From: Magnetococcus marinus MC-1
Lineage (GTDB): Bacteria; Pseudomonadota; Magnetococcia; Magnetococcales; Magnetococcaceae
Assembly: GCF_000014865.1 (NCBI RefSeq)
Contig: NC_008576.1
Span: 401,501-465,500 of the forward strand
DNA length: 64,000 bases
Direction: 5' to 3'
Notes under the pieces: model-generated
Told to the model about the DNA's origin: nothing
Seen by the model: the letters and a program-made list of their open reading frames with translations, nothing else
Databases searched by the model: none
Part shown: positions 54,052 through 63,546 of the stretch, piece by piece
Numbering within the stretch: position 1 is the stretch's first letter
Layout of the letters: each line of letters begins with the position of its first letter
Translations under genes and position numbers: made by a program

Positions 54052-55188
54052 ATGCGCCTGAGCTTTTTATGTCACGAATTTCCCCCCACCGGCGGCGGCG
54101 CTGCATCGGCCCTGGACCACTTTACCCGTGTCTTGGTTAAGCGGGGCCATCGGGTCCAGATTTTGACCATTGGTCTGGGGGCAAAAACCCTGCGTGAAAC
54201 CCTGGATGAGCGTCAAATCATTCGCTATGGGGTGGGGCGGCGCAGTATGCTTTCGCCAACCACCACAGAGCTATTACGTAGTTACTGGGCGTTGCGTCAT
54301 CGCAGTAAACGGGATCTGGCCGAATTTAAACCCGACTGCTCGGTGGCCTTTTTTGCCTTTCCCGCCGGGCATGCCTTGCTTAAACAGCGGCGCCGTTTGA
54401 CCGGTCCCATGGCGGTCTCCATTCGTGGTTCAGATATTCCCGGATTTTCCAAAAAGCGTTGGGGGCTCTTTCAATGGCTGCAACCCTGGCTGGTGCGCCC
54501 TGTGTTAGAGGGAGCCGATCGAGTCTTTGCCAATGGTGAAACCCTGGCCACCTTAACCCGCGCTTTTGCCCCGCACATTGCGGTGACGAGTATCCCCAAT
54601 GGGGTGGATACCCAACAGTTTAGCCCGGCTGATCGGGCGGTGGGTGCCCATGATGGTCCCTTAAGGGTGCTCTCAGTGGGGCAGTTGATCCCCCGCAAAC
54701 AGGTGGCGTTATTGCTGGCAGGGGCGGCCCTGTTGCAAAGACCCTTAGAGATCACCTTGGCAGGTTCCGGCCCACTAGAAGAGCCCCTAAAAGCCCAGGC
54801 AGCGCAACTGCCCCCCCCCATTAAGGTACACTTTTGTGGCCATACTCAGCGCGAGGCAATGCCCCAACTCTATCGGGCGCATGATCTGTTGGTCCACCTC
54901 TCCGGTGCAGAGGGGGTCTCTAACGTTGCGTTGGAAGCCTTAGCCAGTGGTCTACCCCTGTTGGCTACCCCCCAGGCATTGGGACCCGAGTTTGTGGGGA
55001 GTCGTGGAGTAATGGTGCTGCATGATCCCAACGAAGCCGCCCTGGCAGAGGCCCTTTTGACACTGGATAGCCAGCGTCAAAGGTTGGGCCAGATGGGGCA
55101 CGAAGCGCGACACTTTGCCGAGCGCTTTGACTGGCAGCGGGCAGCCGCTCAGTTTGAGGCACAGATGAGCCGCTTGTGGTTGGCCTGA
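54052..55188 (+). CDS. Glycosyltransferase family 4
   Basis: Cytoplasmic GT-B glycosyltransferase of 378 aa. The N-domain has HEFPPTGGGAASALDHF (donor/acceptor Gly loop) and the C-domain has GQLIPRKQVALLL and the family E-x7-E motif in EGVSNVALEALASGLPLLAT (about 284-303). It is divergent from the MBOAT/SGNH pair and could build the polysaccharide they acylate, but the sugar is unknown. It starts at ATG 54052. A strong terminator follows. Confidence 0.93.
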   Translation: MRLSFLCHEFPPTGGGAASALDHFTRVLVKRGHRVQILTIGLGAKTLRETLDERQIIRYGVGRRSMLSPTTTELLRSYWALRHRSKRDLAEFKPDCSVAFFAFPAGHALLKQRRRLTGPMAVSIRGSDIPGFSKKRWGLFQWLQPWLVRPVLEGADRVFANGETLATLTRAFAPHIAVTSIPNGVDTQQFSPADRAVGAHDGPLRVLSVGQLIPRKQVALLLAGAALLQRPLEITLAGSGPLEEPLKAQAAQLPPPIKVHFCGHTQREAMPQLYRAHDLLVHLSGAEGVSNVALEALASGLPLLATPQALGPEFVGSRGVMVLHDPNEAALAEALLTLDSQRQRLGQMGHEARHFAERFDWQRAAAQFEAQMSRLWLA

Positions 55189-55220
55189 GGCCATCAAACT
55201 TGGCGGTCATAGCCATAAAA

Positions 55221-55252
55221 AAAGAGCCGTGTGCGAAGGCACACGGCTCTTT
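55221..55252. terminator. Bidirectional terminator
   Basis: AAAAAAAGAGCCGTGTGC-GAAG-GCACACGGCTCTTT: a perfect 12-bp stem flanked by A and T runs between two convergent genes. Confidence 0.93.
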
Positions 55253-55271
55253 GATTTCAAAATGAGATCCC

Positions 55272-56156
55272 TTATTTGCCGCTGGCTGCTTGGCTCAGGG
55301 CTTCGACAATGGCATCGGGGGCCGCAGAGATCTCCATGAAAGTCCCCATGCTTAAATCAGGAAAGCTCTGTGCCATACGAAACTTGCCGTGCAACATAAC
55401 CACCTTGCCGCCACTCACCAGCATCTCATAGGGCAGGTGGGCGGTATGTTTCAGGGGGGCGGTATCAATGATACCCATAACAGCCTTGTCAGCCCCGGCC
55501 CCTTCATTGAGAGCCACACCAAACAGGCTCTCTTCTTTACCAGGAATATCAATGCGGTAGACCTTGGCTGTACCACCCGCACCCTTTTGCAGACCCGCCT
55601 CCACCGCAGCCACTGCCGCTTGATAGTTGCTATGGCTGGCCAATTTCTCCACATCCTCAAAATCGGGCATAAAGATCATGTATTGGTAGAGACGCAGACG
55701 CTCCTTCTCCATACCCGCCGCCGAACCAAAGCTCTGTTTGTTACCCAAAGCTGCGGTCAAACGACCCAACAGTGCGCTACCATCATCTTCCAGCCGATAG
55801 GCATGGGCCATCCAGCGGGGATCGGTATAGGCCACCTGCACCGTGCCCTCCACTGCCGTAACCGAGATGCGGGTTGCTGCGCCAAAACCACCATGCTCAC
55901 TCTTGGCGGCCAAGGCTTGTTGAGCGCCACTGGTGGCAATCAGCACTTGGGCATCGCCGTTGAGCGCATATTGACCCACCACATCAAAGCCCGCACCACT
56001 TAAACGGTCCTTTACTTGGGTTAAACCATCATCCACCGTGGGGGCGGCAATATCGGCCAAAACGTAAGGAAAATAAACTTCCGCGTGGGCCGTGGAGAGC
56101 GCCACAACGGGGACTAAACAGAGGGCAAACAGCAACGACCAGAGGCGCTTGAGCAT
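55272..56156 (-). CDS. Exported protein of unknown function
   Basis: Protein of about 294 aa with a clear signal peptide (LLFALCLVPVVALSTAHA, cleavage before EVYFP). The mature part has an alternating strand/helix pattern. VKDRLSGAGFDVVGQYALNG resembles the start of DUF302-like folds, but I do not claim membership. The last 60 residues repeat a similar theme (MLHGKFRMAQSFPDLSMGTF). GGAG 7 bases before the second Met sets the start. It stands alone, convergent with the GT4 gene. No cofactor or catalytic motif is seen. Confidence 0.7.
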   Translation of the reverse strand: MLKRLWSLLFALCLVPVVALSTAHAEVYFPYVLADIAAPTVDDGLTQVKDRLSGAGFDVVGQYALNGDAQVLIATSGAQQALAAKSEHGGFGAATRISVTAVEGTVQVAYTDPRWMAHAYRLEDDGSALLGRLTAALGNKQSFGSAAGMEKERLRLYQYMIFMPDFEDVEKLASHSNYQAAVAAVEAGLQKGAGGTAKVYRIDIPGKEESLFGVALNEGAGADKAVMGIIDTAPLKHTAHLPYEMLVSGGKVVMLHGKFRMAQSFPDLSMGTFMEISAAPDAIVEALSQAASGK

Positions 56157-56418
56157 GGTGTTCTCCATCAAAAAGATTTAATAGCGATAGATTGTTGATA
56201 TCGGGCCAGCGACGTTAACGCAACAAGATTCTATGCATGGGGTCATATATATCTGCGACCCCCATGCTGTAAAACTTATCGTTAAAAATGGAGGTAAATG
56301 AGAAGCTATTGATCTTTGTTAAAAAACTGTGGTGGTGAGAGGTCCATGGTTTTGCCCTAGAGAGGGGGGTCAGGTAAATACCCTACATGCAGCGGAGCGC
56401 TCCCATGCATCAAGGTAG

Positions 56419-56444
56419 CGGGAGAGGCCCTTGGGCCTCTCCCG
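56419..56444 (-). terminator. Hairpin after the transglutaminase gene
   Basis: CGGGAGAGGCCC (56419-56430) pairs perfectly with GGGCCTCTCCCG (56433-56444), 10 bases past the stop. The stem is strong but the loop is only two bases and there is no T tract. Confidence 0.6.
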
Positions 56445-56453
56445 TGTCAGCGG

Positions 56454-59400
56454 TCAACCCCAGCGGCGCAGGTCCAGGGTGTGGGGAAATTCGTTGCTGC
56501 GCAGGGGCAGCGGGGGGGTGGGTGCTACTTTACCACTACCTTGGGGTATAAATTTGCCCGGTCCCGCCGGAGAGGGGCTGGGGACAAAGGGACCAATGGT
56601 GTGGCCATGGTTCCAGAACTGACTGATGCGGCGAGATTCGGCCTCATAGGCATTGACGGGGAAGGTGTCATAGTTACGCCCACCTGGATGCCCCACATGG
56701 TAGGTGCAACCCCCTAATGAGCGACCATTGCGCAGATCCACCACATCCACCACCAGGGGGGCATGAGTTGGCATAAGGGGATGCAGGGCGGCCCAGGGTT
56801 GCCACGCTTTAAAGCGTACCCCCGCCACATATTCGCCATTGATGCCGGTGCTGTGCAGGGGCAGTTCAAAGCCATTGCACATGACCGTATATTGATCGCG
56901 GTGTAGGCCATTAACTTTGACCTGCATGCGCTCTAAGGATGAATCCACAAAGCGGGTTGTACCGCTCTGCCCAGCCTCTTCACCCAGCACATGCCACGGC
57001 TCCAGGCCGGCCCGCAGCTCCAGGTGGATATCCCCCACCTGAATCTCCCCCCATTTGGGGAAGCGGAATTCAAAGAAGGGTTCCAGCCAAGCCAACTGAA
57101 AGGGATACCCCTCGCGGTTGAGGTCGTCCACCACCTCTTCCATATCTCGCCGTACATAGTGGCCCAACAGATAGCGGTCGTGCAGATCGGTGCCCCAGCG
57201 GATTAAGGGGTGCCGGTAGGGGGCTTTCCACATGCGGGCAATGATGGTGCGCAGCAACAGCATTTGCACCAACGACATCTGGGCATGGGGGGGCATTTCA
57301 AAGGCGCGTAACTCGAGCAAACCCAGGCGTCCCGTGGGGCCATCGGGGGAGTAGAGCTTGTCGATGCAAAACTCGGTGCGGTGGGTATTACCGGTGACAT
57401 CCACCAAAATATTACGCAGCAGCCGGTCTACAATCCATGGCTGTACCACCTGCCCGCTGGGAAACTGGCTGAGGGCCAGCTCCAGCTCATAGAGGGCATC
57501 ATCCCGTCCCTCATCCACACGGGGGGCCTGGGAGGTAGGACCAATAAACAGACCAGAGAAGAGATAGCTCAAGCCGGGGTGGTGCTGCCAATAGGTGATT
57601 AAGCTGGCCAGCAGGTCGGGACGGCGCAGCATGGGGCTATCGGCTGGGGTAATCCCACCCAGGGTCACATGGTTACCGCCGCCGGTGCCATTTTGGCGGC
57701 CATTGAGCATAAATTTCTCGGTGCCTAAGCGTGCTTGATGGGCCATCTCATAGAGGGCTTCGGTATTTTCCACCATCTCATGCCAATGGGCAGAGGGGTG
57801 TACGTTGACCTCGATCACACCGGGATCGGGGGTGACATAAAACTTTTTCAGGCGGGGATCTTCGGGGGGTGAGTAGCCCTCCAGCAAAATGCAGATGCCC
57901 AAAGCTTGCGCCGTGGCTTCTATGACGGAGACCAGCGCCAAAAAGCCCTCTACATGGGTAAGAGGGGGAATAAACAGATAGAGTCGCCCTTCCCGCACCT
58001 CGACACAGAGCGCGGTCTGCATAAAGGTCTCCACCTGGGGATGGGGGGGAATGGCCGGTTCTTTGCCCTTTTTGGCCGTTTTGGTTTCCGCCTGTTTGGC
58101 CAACTGTTTATATTTGGGCAGTCTGCCTAGGGTATCGAAAAGATCCTGTTCCGGGGTGAGGGGGCGCTCGGCAGGGGATTGATAGAAGAGGCTCTCCAAC
58201 GGCAAACGCAGCCCGATGGCGGAGTTACCCGGAATTAAAAACAGATGCTCCCGGCGAAAGCTCCATTTACAGCTATCCCAGCGCTGGTCGTAGGCGTTCC
58301 ACGCCATAGGTAGCACGTAGCCCACCGGGTTTTGCAGGCCATGCTGGAGCACTTGAGCCATCTTTTGCCGCTCAATGCCATCTTTGAGGTTAAATTTAAA
58401 GGGATCCAGATTGACCGGCAGCTTGGCTTCGGCCCACACATAGTAAAAGGGATCTTCGTAGGCTGGGCTGACAAATTTGCCCAAATGGCCCAAGCGACGG
58501 GCCAACTCGCCCATGAAGGCTTCGGCCTCATCGGCACCATAGCCATAATCCACGGTGGGAAAACCCAGCAGGTTGATGTCCCGCCAGATCGGCTCGCCAT
58601 CGGTGCGCCAGTAGCAGCCATAGCGCCAGCGGGGAATGGGTTCTCCAGGGTACCATTTGCCCTGCCCAAAGTGGTAGATGCCCCCAGGGGCAAAGTGATT
58701 GCGCATGCGTCCCAGTAGATCCACCGCCCGCTCACGCTTATGGGGGCCATCGGCGGCCTCGGTCCATTGGGGGCTCTCAAAATCATCCACCGAGACAAAG
58801 GTGGGTTCACCCCCCATGGTTAGGCGTACATCCTCTTTTTTAAGCAGCTTATCTACATCCTCACCCAGGGTGAGGATGTCAGACCACTGGCTGCTGCTGT
58901 AGGGCTTGGTGACGCGGGGATCCTCATGGATGCGTACCACAGTGTTTTTATAGTGAAAGGTGGTCTCGCATTTATCGGTGGCACCGGTGACGGCGGCGGC
59001 TGAAGCAGGGATGGGTGTACAGGCGAGGGGAATATGCCCCTCACCGGCAAACAGGCCGGAGGTGGGGTCCAGGCCAACCCAGCCAGCACCGGGAATATAG
59101 ACCTCACACCAGGCGTGCAGGTCGGTAAAATCTTCGGTAGGCCCTGAGGGGCCATCCAGACTTTTCACATCGGGGGTGAGCTGCACCAGATAACCGGAGA
59201 CAAAGCGAGCGGCCAAACCCAGTTGGCGCATGGCCTGCACCAGCAGCCACCCGGTATCGCGGCAGGAGCCGGTGCCTCGGCTAAAGGTCTCTTCACAGGT
59301 TTGCACGCCGGGTTCCATGCGGATGGTGTAGCCAATATCCTTATTCAGCTTGGCATTGAGCTCCACCAAAAAATCGACGGTGCCTTTGCTGCCCTTAAAA

Positions 59401-59798
59401 TCTTTTAACCACTTTTTGAGCGCGGGGCTCTCTTCGGTCATTTTAAGATAGGGGGTGAGATCCTCGCGCAGGGCCTGTTCATAGGCAAAGGGGAACGCTT
59501 TGGCGCTATCTTCCAGAAAAAACTCAAAGGGGTTGATGGTGACCATATCGGCCACCACCTCGACATCCACAGTAAGCTGGTCGGTCTTTTCCTGGAACAC
59601 CAGCCGGGCCAGATAGTTGCCAAAGGGGTCCTGTTGCCAGTTAATAAAATGGTTTCCAGGAGAAATTTTTAAGGAGTAAGCCCGAATGGGGGTGCGACAG
59701 TGGGGGGCTGGACGCAGCCGAAACACATGGGGCGAAAGGTTAACCATACGGTCGTAGCAATATTGGGTATGGTGATGAATGGCAACTTGAATGGTCAT
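56454..59798 (-). CDS. Transglutaminase-like/DUF2126 fusion protein
   Basis: Large cytoplasmic protein of 1114 aa. Residues 1-290 are a bacterial transglutaminase-like module: N-terminal beta domain (HHHTQYCYDRMVNLSPHVF), then Cys in GSCRDTGWLLVQAMR, His in DLHAWCEVYIPGAGWVG and Asp in LDPTSG. Residues about 320-1110 are DUF2126 (TMGGEPTFVSVDD; NGRQNGTGGGNHVTLGG). Iyer and colleagues grouped this architecture with permuted ATP-grasp and alpha-E proteins as predicted peptide-ligase systems. The divergent genes to the right encode exactly those partners. The substrate is unknown. Confidence 0.93.
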   Translation of the reverse strand: MTIQVAIHHHTQYCYDRMVNLSPHVFRLRPAPHCRTPIRAYSLKISPGNHFINWQQDPFGNYLARLVFQEKTDQLTVDVEVVADMVTINPFEFFLEDSAKAFPFAYEQALREDLTPYLKMTEESPALKKWLKDFKGSKGTVDFLVELNAKLNKDIGYTIRMEPGVQTCEETFSRGTGSCRDTGWLLVQAMRQLGLAARFVSGYLVQLTPDVKSLDGPSGPTEDFTDLHAWCEVYIPGAGWVGLDPTSGLFAGEGHIPLACTPIPASAAAVTGATDKCETTFHYKNTVVRIHEDPRVTKPYSSSQWSDILTLGEDVDKLLKKEDVRLTMGGEPTFVSVDDFESPQWTEAADGPHKRERAVDLLGRMRNHFAPGGIYHFGQGKWYPGEPIPRWRYGCYWRTDGEPIWRDINLLGFPTVDYGYGADEAEAFMGELARRLGHLGKFVSPAYEDPFYYVWAEAKLPVNLDPFKFNLKDGIERQKMAQVLQHGLQNPVGYVLPMAWNAYDQRWDSCKWSFRREHLFLIPGNSAIGLRLPLESLFYQSPAERPLTPEQDLFDTLGRLPKYKQLAKQAETKTAKKGKEPAIPPHPQVETFMQTALCVEVREGRLYLFIPPLTHVEGFLALVSVIEATAQALGICILLEGYSPPEDPRLKKFYVTPDPGVIEVNVHPSAHWHEMVENTEALYEMAHQARLGTEKFMLNGRQNGTGGGNHVTLGGITPADSPMLRRPDLLASLITYWQHHPGLSYLFSGLFIGPTSQAPRVDEGRDDALYELELALSQFPSGQVVQPWIVDRLLRNILVDVTGNTHRTEFCIDKLYSPDGPTGRLGLLELRAFEMPPHAQMSLVQMLLLRTIIARMWKAPYRHPLIRWGTDLHDRYLLGHYVRRDMEEVVDDLNREGYPFQLAWLEPFFEFRFPKWGEIQVGDIHLELRAGLEPWHVLGEEAGQSGTTRFVDSSLERMQVKVNGLHRDQYTVMCNGFELPLHSTGINGEYVAGVRFKAWQPWAALHPLMPTHAPLVVDVVDLRNGRSLGGCTYHVGHPGGRNYDTFPVNAYEAESRRISQFWNHGHTIGPFVPSPSPAGPGKFIPQGSGKVAPTPPLPLRSNEFPHTLDLRRWG

Positions 59799-59961
59799 AA
59801 CCAGCTCCTGAATACGAAAAACCTATTGTGGTCATTCCCCTTAGGGCGTGAATCACGTAGACTGTGTAACGGATCGGTTGTGGAAGTCTCTTCCTCAACC
59901 GATATAAGAGGGGGTCCCCTCTGTACGCCTTATCAGCAAATTCAAAGATCTGTAGCCTATT

Positions 59962-62490
59962 ATGACGCCTAAAGCCATACCCATTGTTGATGGAGCAGCT
60001 GGTCCTGCCTATGATGAGGCATTCGAACAGCCAGGAAAACCCCGTGCCCACTGGCGTCGCTATCTGGACTATCTCTATAGCCGAGGGCCACAACTGCCGG
60101 TACAATTGGAACGGGATGCCGACCGCCTGATGCGTGAACTGGGCGTGACTTACAATCTGCACGGCGGTTCGGGGCGGCGTGGTCAGCCGTGGCCCTTTGA
60201 CCCCATTCCCTTGATTCTGGATACCGGCAACTGGAAAGCTCTCGAAGAGGGGGTTATCCAGCGCCATAGGTTGCTTACTCTGCTGCATCGTGACATCTAC
60301 GGCAAGCAGACATCGGTGCGCCAAGGCTTATTGCCACCGGAACTGCTCTACCGGTGCGGTCAGTTTTTGTTTGCAGCCCATGGGGCCACCCCAGAGGATA
60401 TGATCCCCATGCCCCTCTATGGGGTGGATCTTATCCGCGACCGAGATGGCCGCCACAAGGTGGTCAGTGACCGCACCTCATCCCCGTCGGGACATGGTTA
60501 TGTATTGCAAAACCGACGGGTGATGAACCGGCTTTACGCCGAAAGCTCACAGTTTAACAATGTTCCTGTCTTATTACCCTTTTTTAAATCCATGCGCAGC
60601 CGATTAGCGGGCTTAACCCCCTACGCTAAGCACGATGCCCATGTGGTCCTGCTTAGCCCAGGGCCGGCCAACGAGATCTATGTGGAGCACGCGCTGCTGG
60701 CCCACTATCTGGGGTTGATCCTCAGCCAAGGGGCCGATCTGACCGTGCGCAATGGGCGCTTGTGGATCAAATCCCTAAGTGGGCTGTTGCCGGTGGATGT
60801 ACTGCTGCGCAAGGTGGATGAGAGCTTTTGTGACCCCTTGGAGCTGCGGGACGATTCACGCTTGGGGGTGGTGGGGCTGACCCAGGTGGCCCGCAGTGGT
60901 CGCTTGGCGCTGGCCAATGCATTGGGCACTGCCATGCTGGAGAACCTCGCTCTGCATGCCTATCTACCCCGTTTGGCGCGTTTTTTCCTCGACGAGCCGT
61001 TGCTGTTGGAAAATCCCTATACCCTATGGATGGGGGATCCACTCCACCGCCAACTGGTGGCGGAGGAGCCACACCGCTTTGTCATTCTGCCTGCCCGTTA
61101 TGATCCCAGTACCCCCATGAATGGCTTGAGCCGCGATGAGGCGCTCGAACAGGCTCTGCTGGAGCAGCCCCATGCCTTTGTGGCGCGGGAGCGTTTGTAT
61201 CCTTCGCGCACCCCTTCGGTACAGCGGGGGCAGATCACCAGTCAGCCGGTGCAGATGCGTCTTTACCTCAATAGCGATGGCGAGGATACCGCCGTTATGC
61301 CCGGTGGTTTGGCGCGGGTCTCGCCCCAGGTGGAGCGGCTCACCTTCTCACCCCGGCAGGGGGGGTTGAGCAAAGATATTTGGGTGATGCACGATCACCC
61401 TATCGAAGATCGCGGTGGTGTGATTACCGCCACCTCGATTGATCCCTCCCCCATGGTGGGGGTGCCCAGCCGGGTGGCGGAGAGCCTATTCTGGTTGGGG
61501 CGTTATATGGAGCGCTCCGAGAGTGCCATCCGCCTATTCCGCGAGCATTTAATGCTGCAAACCCAGGAGACCGGCTTGGGGGTGCGTCAGCGTATTCACT
61601 GCCGCAACCGTTTTTTGGTGGCCTTTACCCGCGTCACCGGTACCCGGCCCGGCTTTGAGGGGGAGGAGGGTGCTTATAACCTTGCCAATCCGGCCCCGGA
61701 GCTGCGTTCCGCTTTGCTGGACTCGGACCGAGCCGGTTCCCTAGCCTTTTCGCTGCGGGCGATGATCCAAAACGCCTTTTCGGTACGGGATCGACTCTCC
61801 ACCGATACGTGGCATGTGGTGGATGACATTGCCACGGTTTTGGACCGCTTGCAGCAGGACCCGGATAAGGATCTGCAAAACCTATTTTGGGAGACCGCCC
61901 CTCTGTTGCATGGCCTGACCGCTTTTTCTGGGCTGATTTGGGAAAATATGTATCGGGATCTGGGGTGGCGTTTTCTGGATATGGGGCGGCGTATGGAGCG
62001 GGGCCTGTTCCTGACCCACCTGTTGGAGACCACCCTCGGCTCGGATGCCGATGACTCCTTGGAGATCGCGGTGTTGGAGCGGTTGTTGGCCATCAATGAC
62101 TCACTGGCGGCGTTCCGCATGCGTTACCGCACCCAGTTAGGGGTGCCCCAGGTGTTGGAAAAGCTGTTGCAGGATGAAACCGATCCCCGCTCTTTGGTGT
62201 TCCAGTTGGAGTTGATGGAAAAACATGCCCGCGCGGTGGCCACTGGGGCTGATGAGAGCTTTTACCGCACCCATTTGGGACGGGTGGTGTTCGAGGCTTT
62301 GGCCACGGTGCGACTGGCCACACCCGAGCTGCTGAGCAAACCGGAGAAGGCGGGGGGCAGTCGAACCCATCTGGTGGCGCTGCTCAAGTTGATGAAAAAG
62401 TTTCTGCCGCTCTTTTCCGAATCGGCTTCTAACAGTTATTTCCGCCATGCCGAGGCAACGCACCTACTCTTTAAAACCGGGAGCGAGTGA
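59962..62490 (+). CDS. Circularly permuted ATP-grasp fused to alpha-E domain
   Basis: Protein of 842 aa. Residues about 1-490 are a circularly permuted ATP-grasp type 2 domain (GGSGRRGQPWPFDPIPLIL; FKSMRSRLAGLTPYAKHD; LPGGLARVSP-like sequence in MPGGLARVSP). Residues about 510-840 are the alpha-E (DUF403) domain, starting SRVAESLFWLGRYMERSESA. The two are often separate genes, and here they are fused. ATP-grasp enzymes form amide bonds from acyl-phosphates. The stop overlaps the next transglutaminase start, so they are coupled. Acceptor and donor peptides are unknown. Confidence 0.94.
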   Translation: MTPKAIPIVDGAAGPAYDEAFEQPGKPRAHWRRYLDYLYSRGPQLPVQLERDADRLMRELGVTYNLHGGSGRRGQPWPFDPIPLILDTGNWKALEEGVIQRHRLLTLLHRDIYGKQTSVRQGLLPPELLYRCGQFLFAAHGATPEDMIPMPLYGVDLIRDRDGRHKVVSDRTSSPSGHGYVLQNRRVMNRLYAESSQFNNVPVLLPFFKSMRSRLAGLTPYAKHDAHVVLLSPGPANEIYVEHALLAHYLGLILSQGADLTVRNGRLWIKSLSGLLPVDVLLRKVDESFCDPLELRDDSRLGVVGLTQVARSGRLALANALGTAMLENLALHAYLPRLARFFLDEPLLLENPYTLWMGDPLHRQLVAEEPHRFVILPARYDPSTPMNGLSRDEALEQALLEQPHAFVARERLYPSRTPSVQRGQITSQPVQMRLYLNSDGEDTAVMPGGLARVSPQVERLTFSPRQGGLSKDIWVMHDHPIEDRGGVITATSIDPSPMVGVPSRVAESLFWLGRYMERSESAIRLFREHLMLQTQETGLGVRQRIHCRNRFLVAFTRVTGTRPGFEGEEGAYNLANPAPELRSALLDSDRAGSLAFSLRAMIQNAFSVRDRLSTDTWHVVDDIATVLDRLQQDPDKDLQNLFWETAPLLHGLTAFSGLIWENMYRDLGWRFLDMGRRMERGLFLTHLLETTLGSDADDSLEIAVLERLLAINDSLAAFRMRYRTQLGVPQVLEKLLQDETDPRSLVFQLELMEKHARAVATGADESFYRTHLGRVVFEALATVRLATPELLSKPEKAGGSRTHLVALLKLMKKFLPLFSESASNSYFRHAEATHLLFKTGSE

Positions 62491-63377
62491 TGGAGTACCG
62501 GATTAAACATACCACGCTTTATCAATACAGCGAGCCGGTGACTCTCTGCCATAACCGGGCAATTCTCAAACCCAAGGATGGCATGGGGCAGAAGTGCCAT
62601 AAATTTACCCTGCGCATTGATCCTGAGCCCGCCATTATGGAGAGCCATAAAGACGCCTTTGGTAACACGGTGCACTATTTTGAGATCCACGAGCCCCACA
62701 AGCAGCTGGAGATCACCGCCACCAGCCAGCTAACCCGTACCCCGGTGTTGCTACCCCCTATGGCCATGGAGAACTCTCCTGCGTGGGAGTCGGTACGCAG
62801 CCAGTTTGATGCCGGTGATGGTAATGAGGATATGGTGCATGTGGCGCTCTACCGCATGCCCTCACCCATGATACCGGCACTGCCGGCACTGGCTGAGTTG
62901 ACCGACCCCATTTTCACCCCCGGACGCCCCATTCTAGAGGCGACCATGGCCTTTACCCAGGCGATCCATGAGGGTTTTAAGTATGACCCCGAGGCCACCA
63001 CCATCGCCACCCCCATCACGGCGGTGCTGGCGCAACGGGCCGGGGTGTGCCAGGATTTTGCCCATATTGCGGTGGGTGCTTTACGCCAAATCGGTCTGGC
63101 CGCCCGTTATGTGAGTGGCTATCTGGAGACCTTACCGCCACCGGGTCAACCACGCTTAGAGGGGGCCGATGCCTCCCACGCTTGGTTTTCTCTCTATCTG
63201 CCGGGTTTGGGTTGGGTAGATTTTGACCCCACCAATGGCTGCATGACCGAGAGTCACCACCTGGTGGTGGCGGTGGGACGCGACTATGCCGACGTGCCCC
63301 CGGTTAAAGGGGTGGTGATGGGGGGTTGGGAGCATACCCTGGAAGTGGCGGTGGATGTGGTCAGGCAGACGGTTTAA
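62490..63377 (+). CDS. Transglutaminase-like cysteine protease
   Basis: Transglutaminase-fold protein of about 295 aa. The N-terminal domain begins YRIKHTTLYQYSEPVTLCHN. The catalytic Cys is in AGVCQDFAHIAVGALRQIG, His in ASHAWFSLYLPGLGWVD, and Asp in DFDPTNG. It starts at ATG 62490 overlapping the previous TGA, or at GTG one codon earlier. In this gene family it is thought to cleave or transfer peptides made by the ATP-grasp partner. It is a second, shorter copy of the N-terminal module of the 1114-aa protein. Confidence 0.93.
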   Translation: MEYRIKHTTLYQYSEPVTLCHNRAILKPKDGMGQKCHKFTLRIDPEPAIMESHKDAFGNTVHYFEIHEPHKQLEITATSQLTRTPVLLPPMAMENSPAWESVRSQFDAGDGNEDMVHVALYRMPSPMIPALPALAELTDPIFTPGRPILEATMAFTQAIHEGFKYDPEATTIATPITAVLAQRAGVCQDFAHIAVGALRQIGLAARYVSGYLETLPPPGQPRLEGADASHAWFSLYLPGLGWVDFDPTNGCMTESHHLVVAVGRDYADVPPVKGVVMGGWEHTLEVAVDVVRQTV

Positions 63378-63546
63378 GTGGATTGATTTATGCGGGGAGG
63401 AACGCAAACCCCCCCATACCAAGGGGCTGGGGGTATAAGTAACGCTGGCCCCAGCAGCCTATCGTTCGAGGGTTAAGATCTGCAAGGGTGGACGCTTCGT
63501 TGCAAACCTGTGGGTTGTAGTTGACGCCGTTGGTTGGGGTAGGGCC

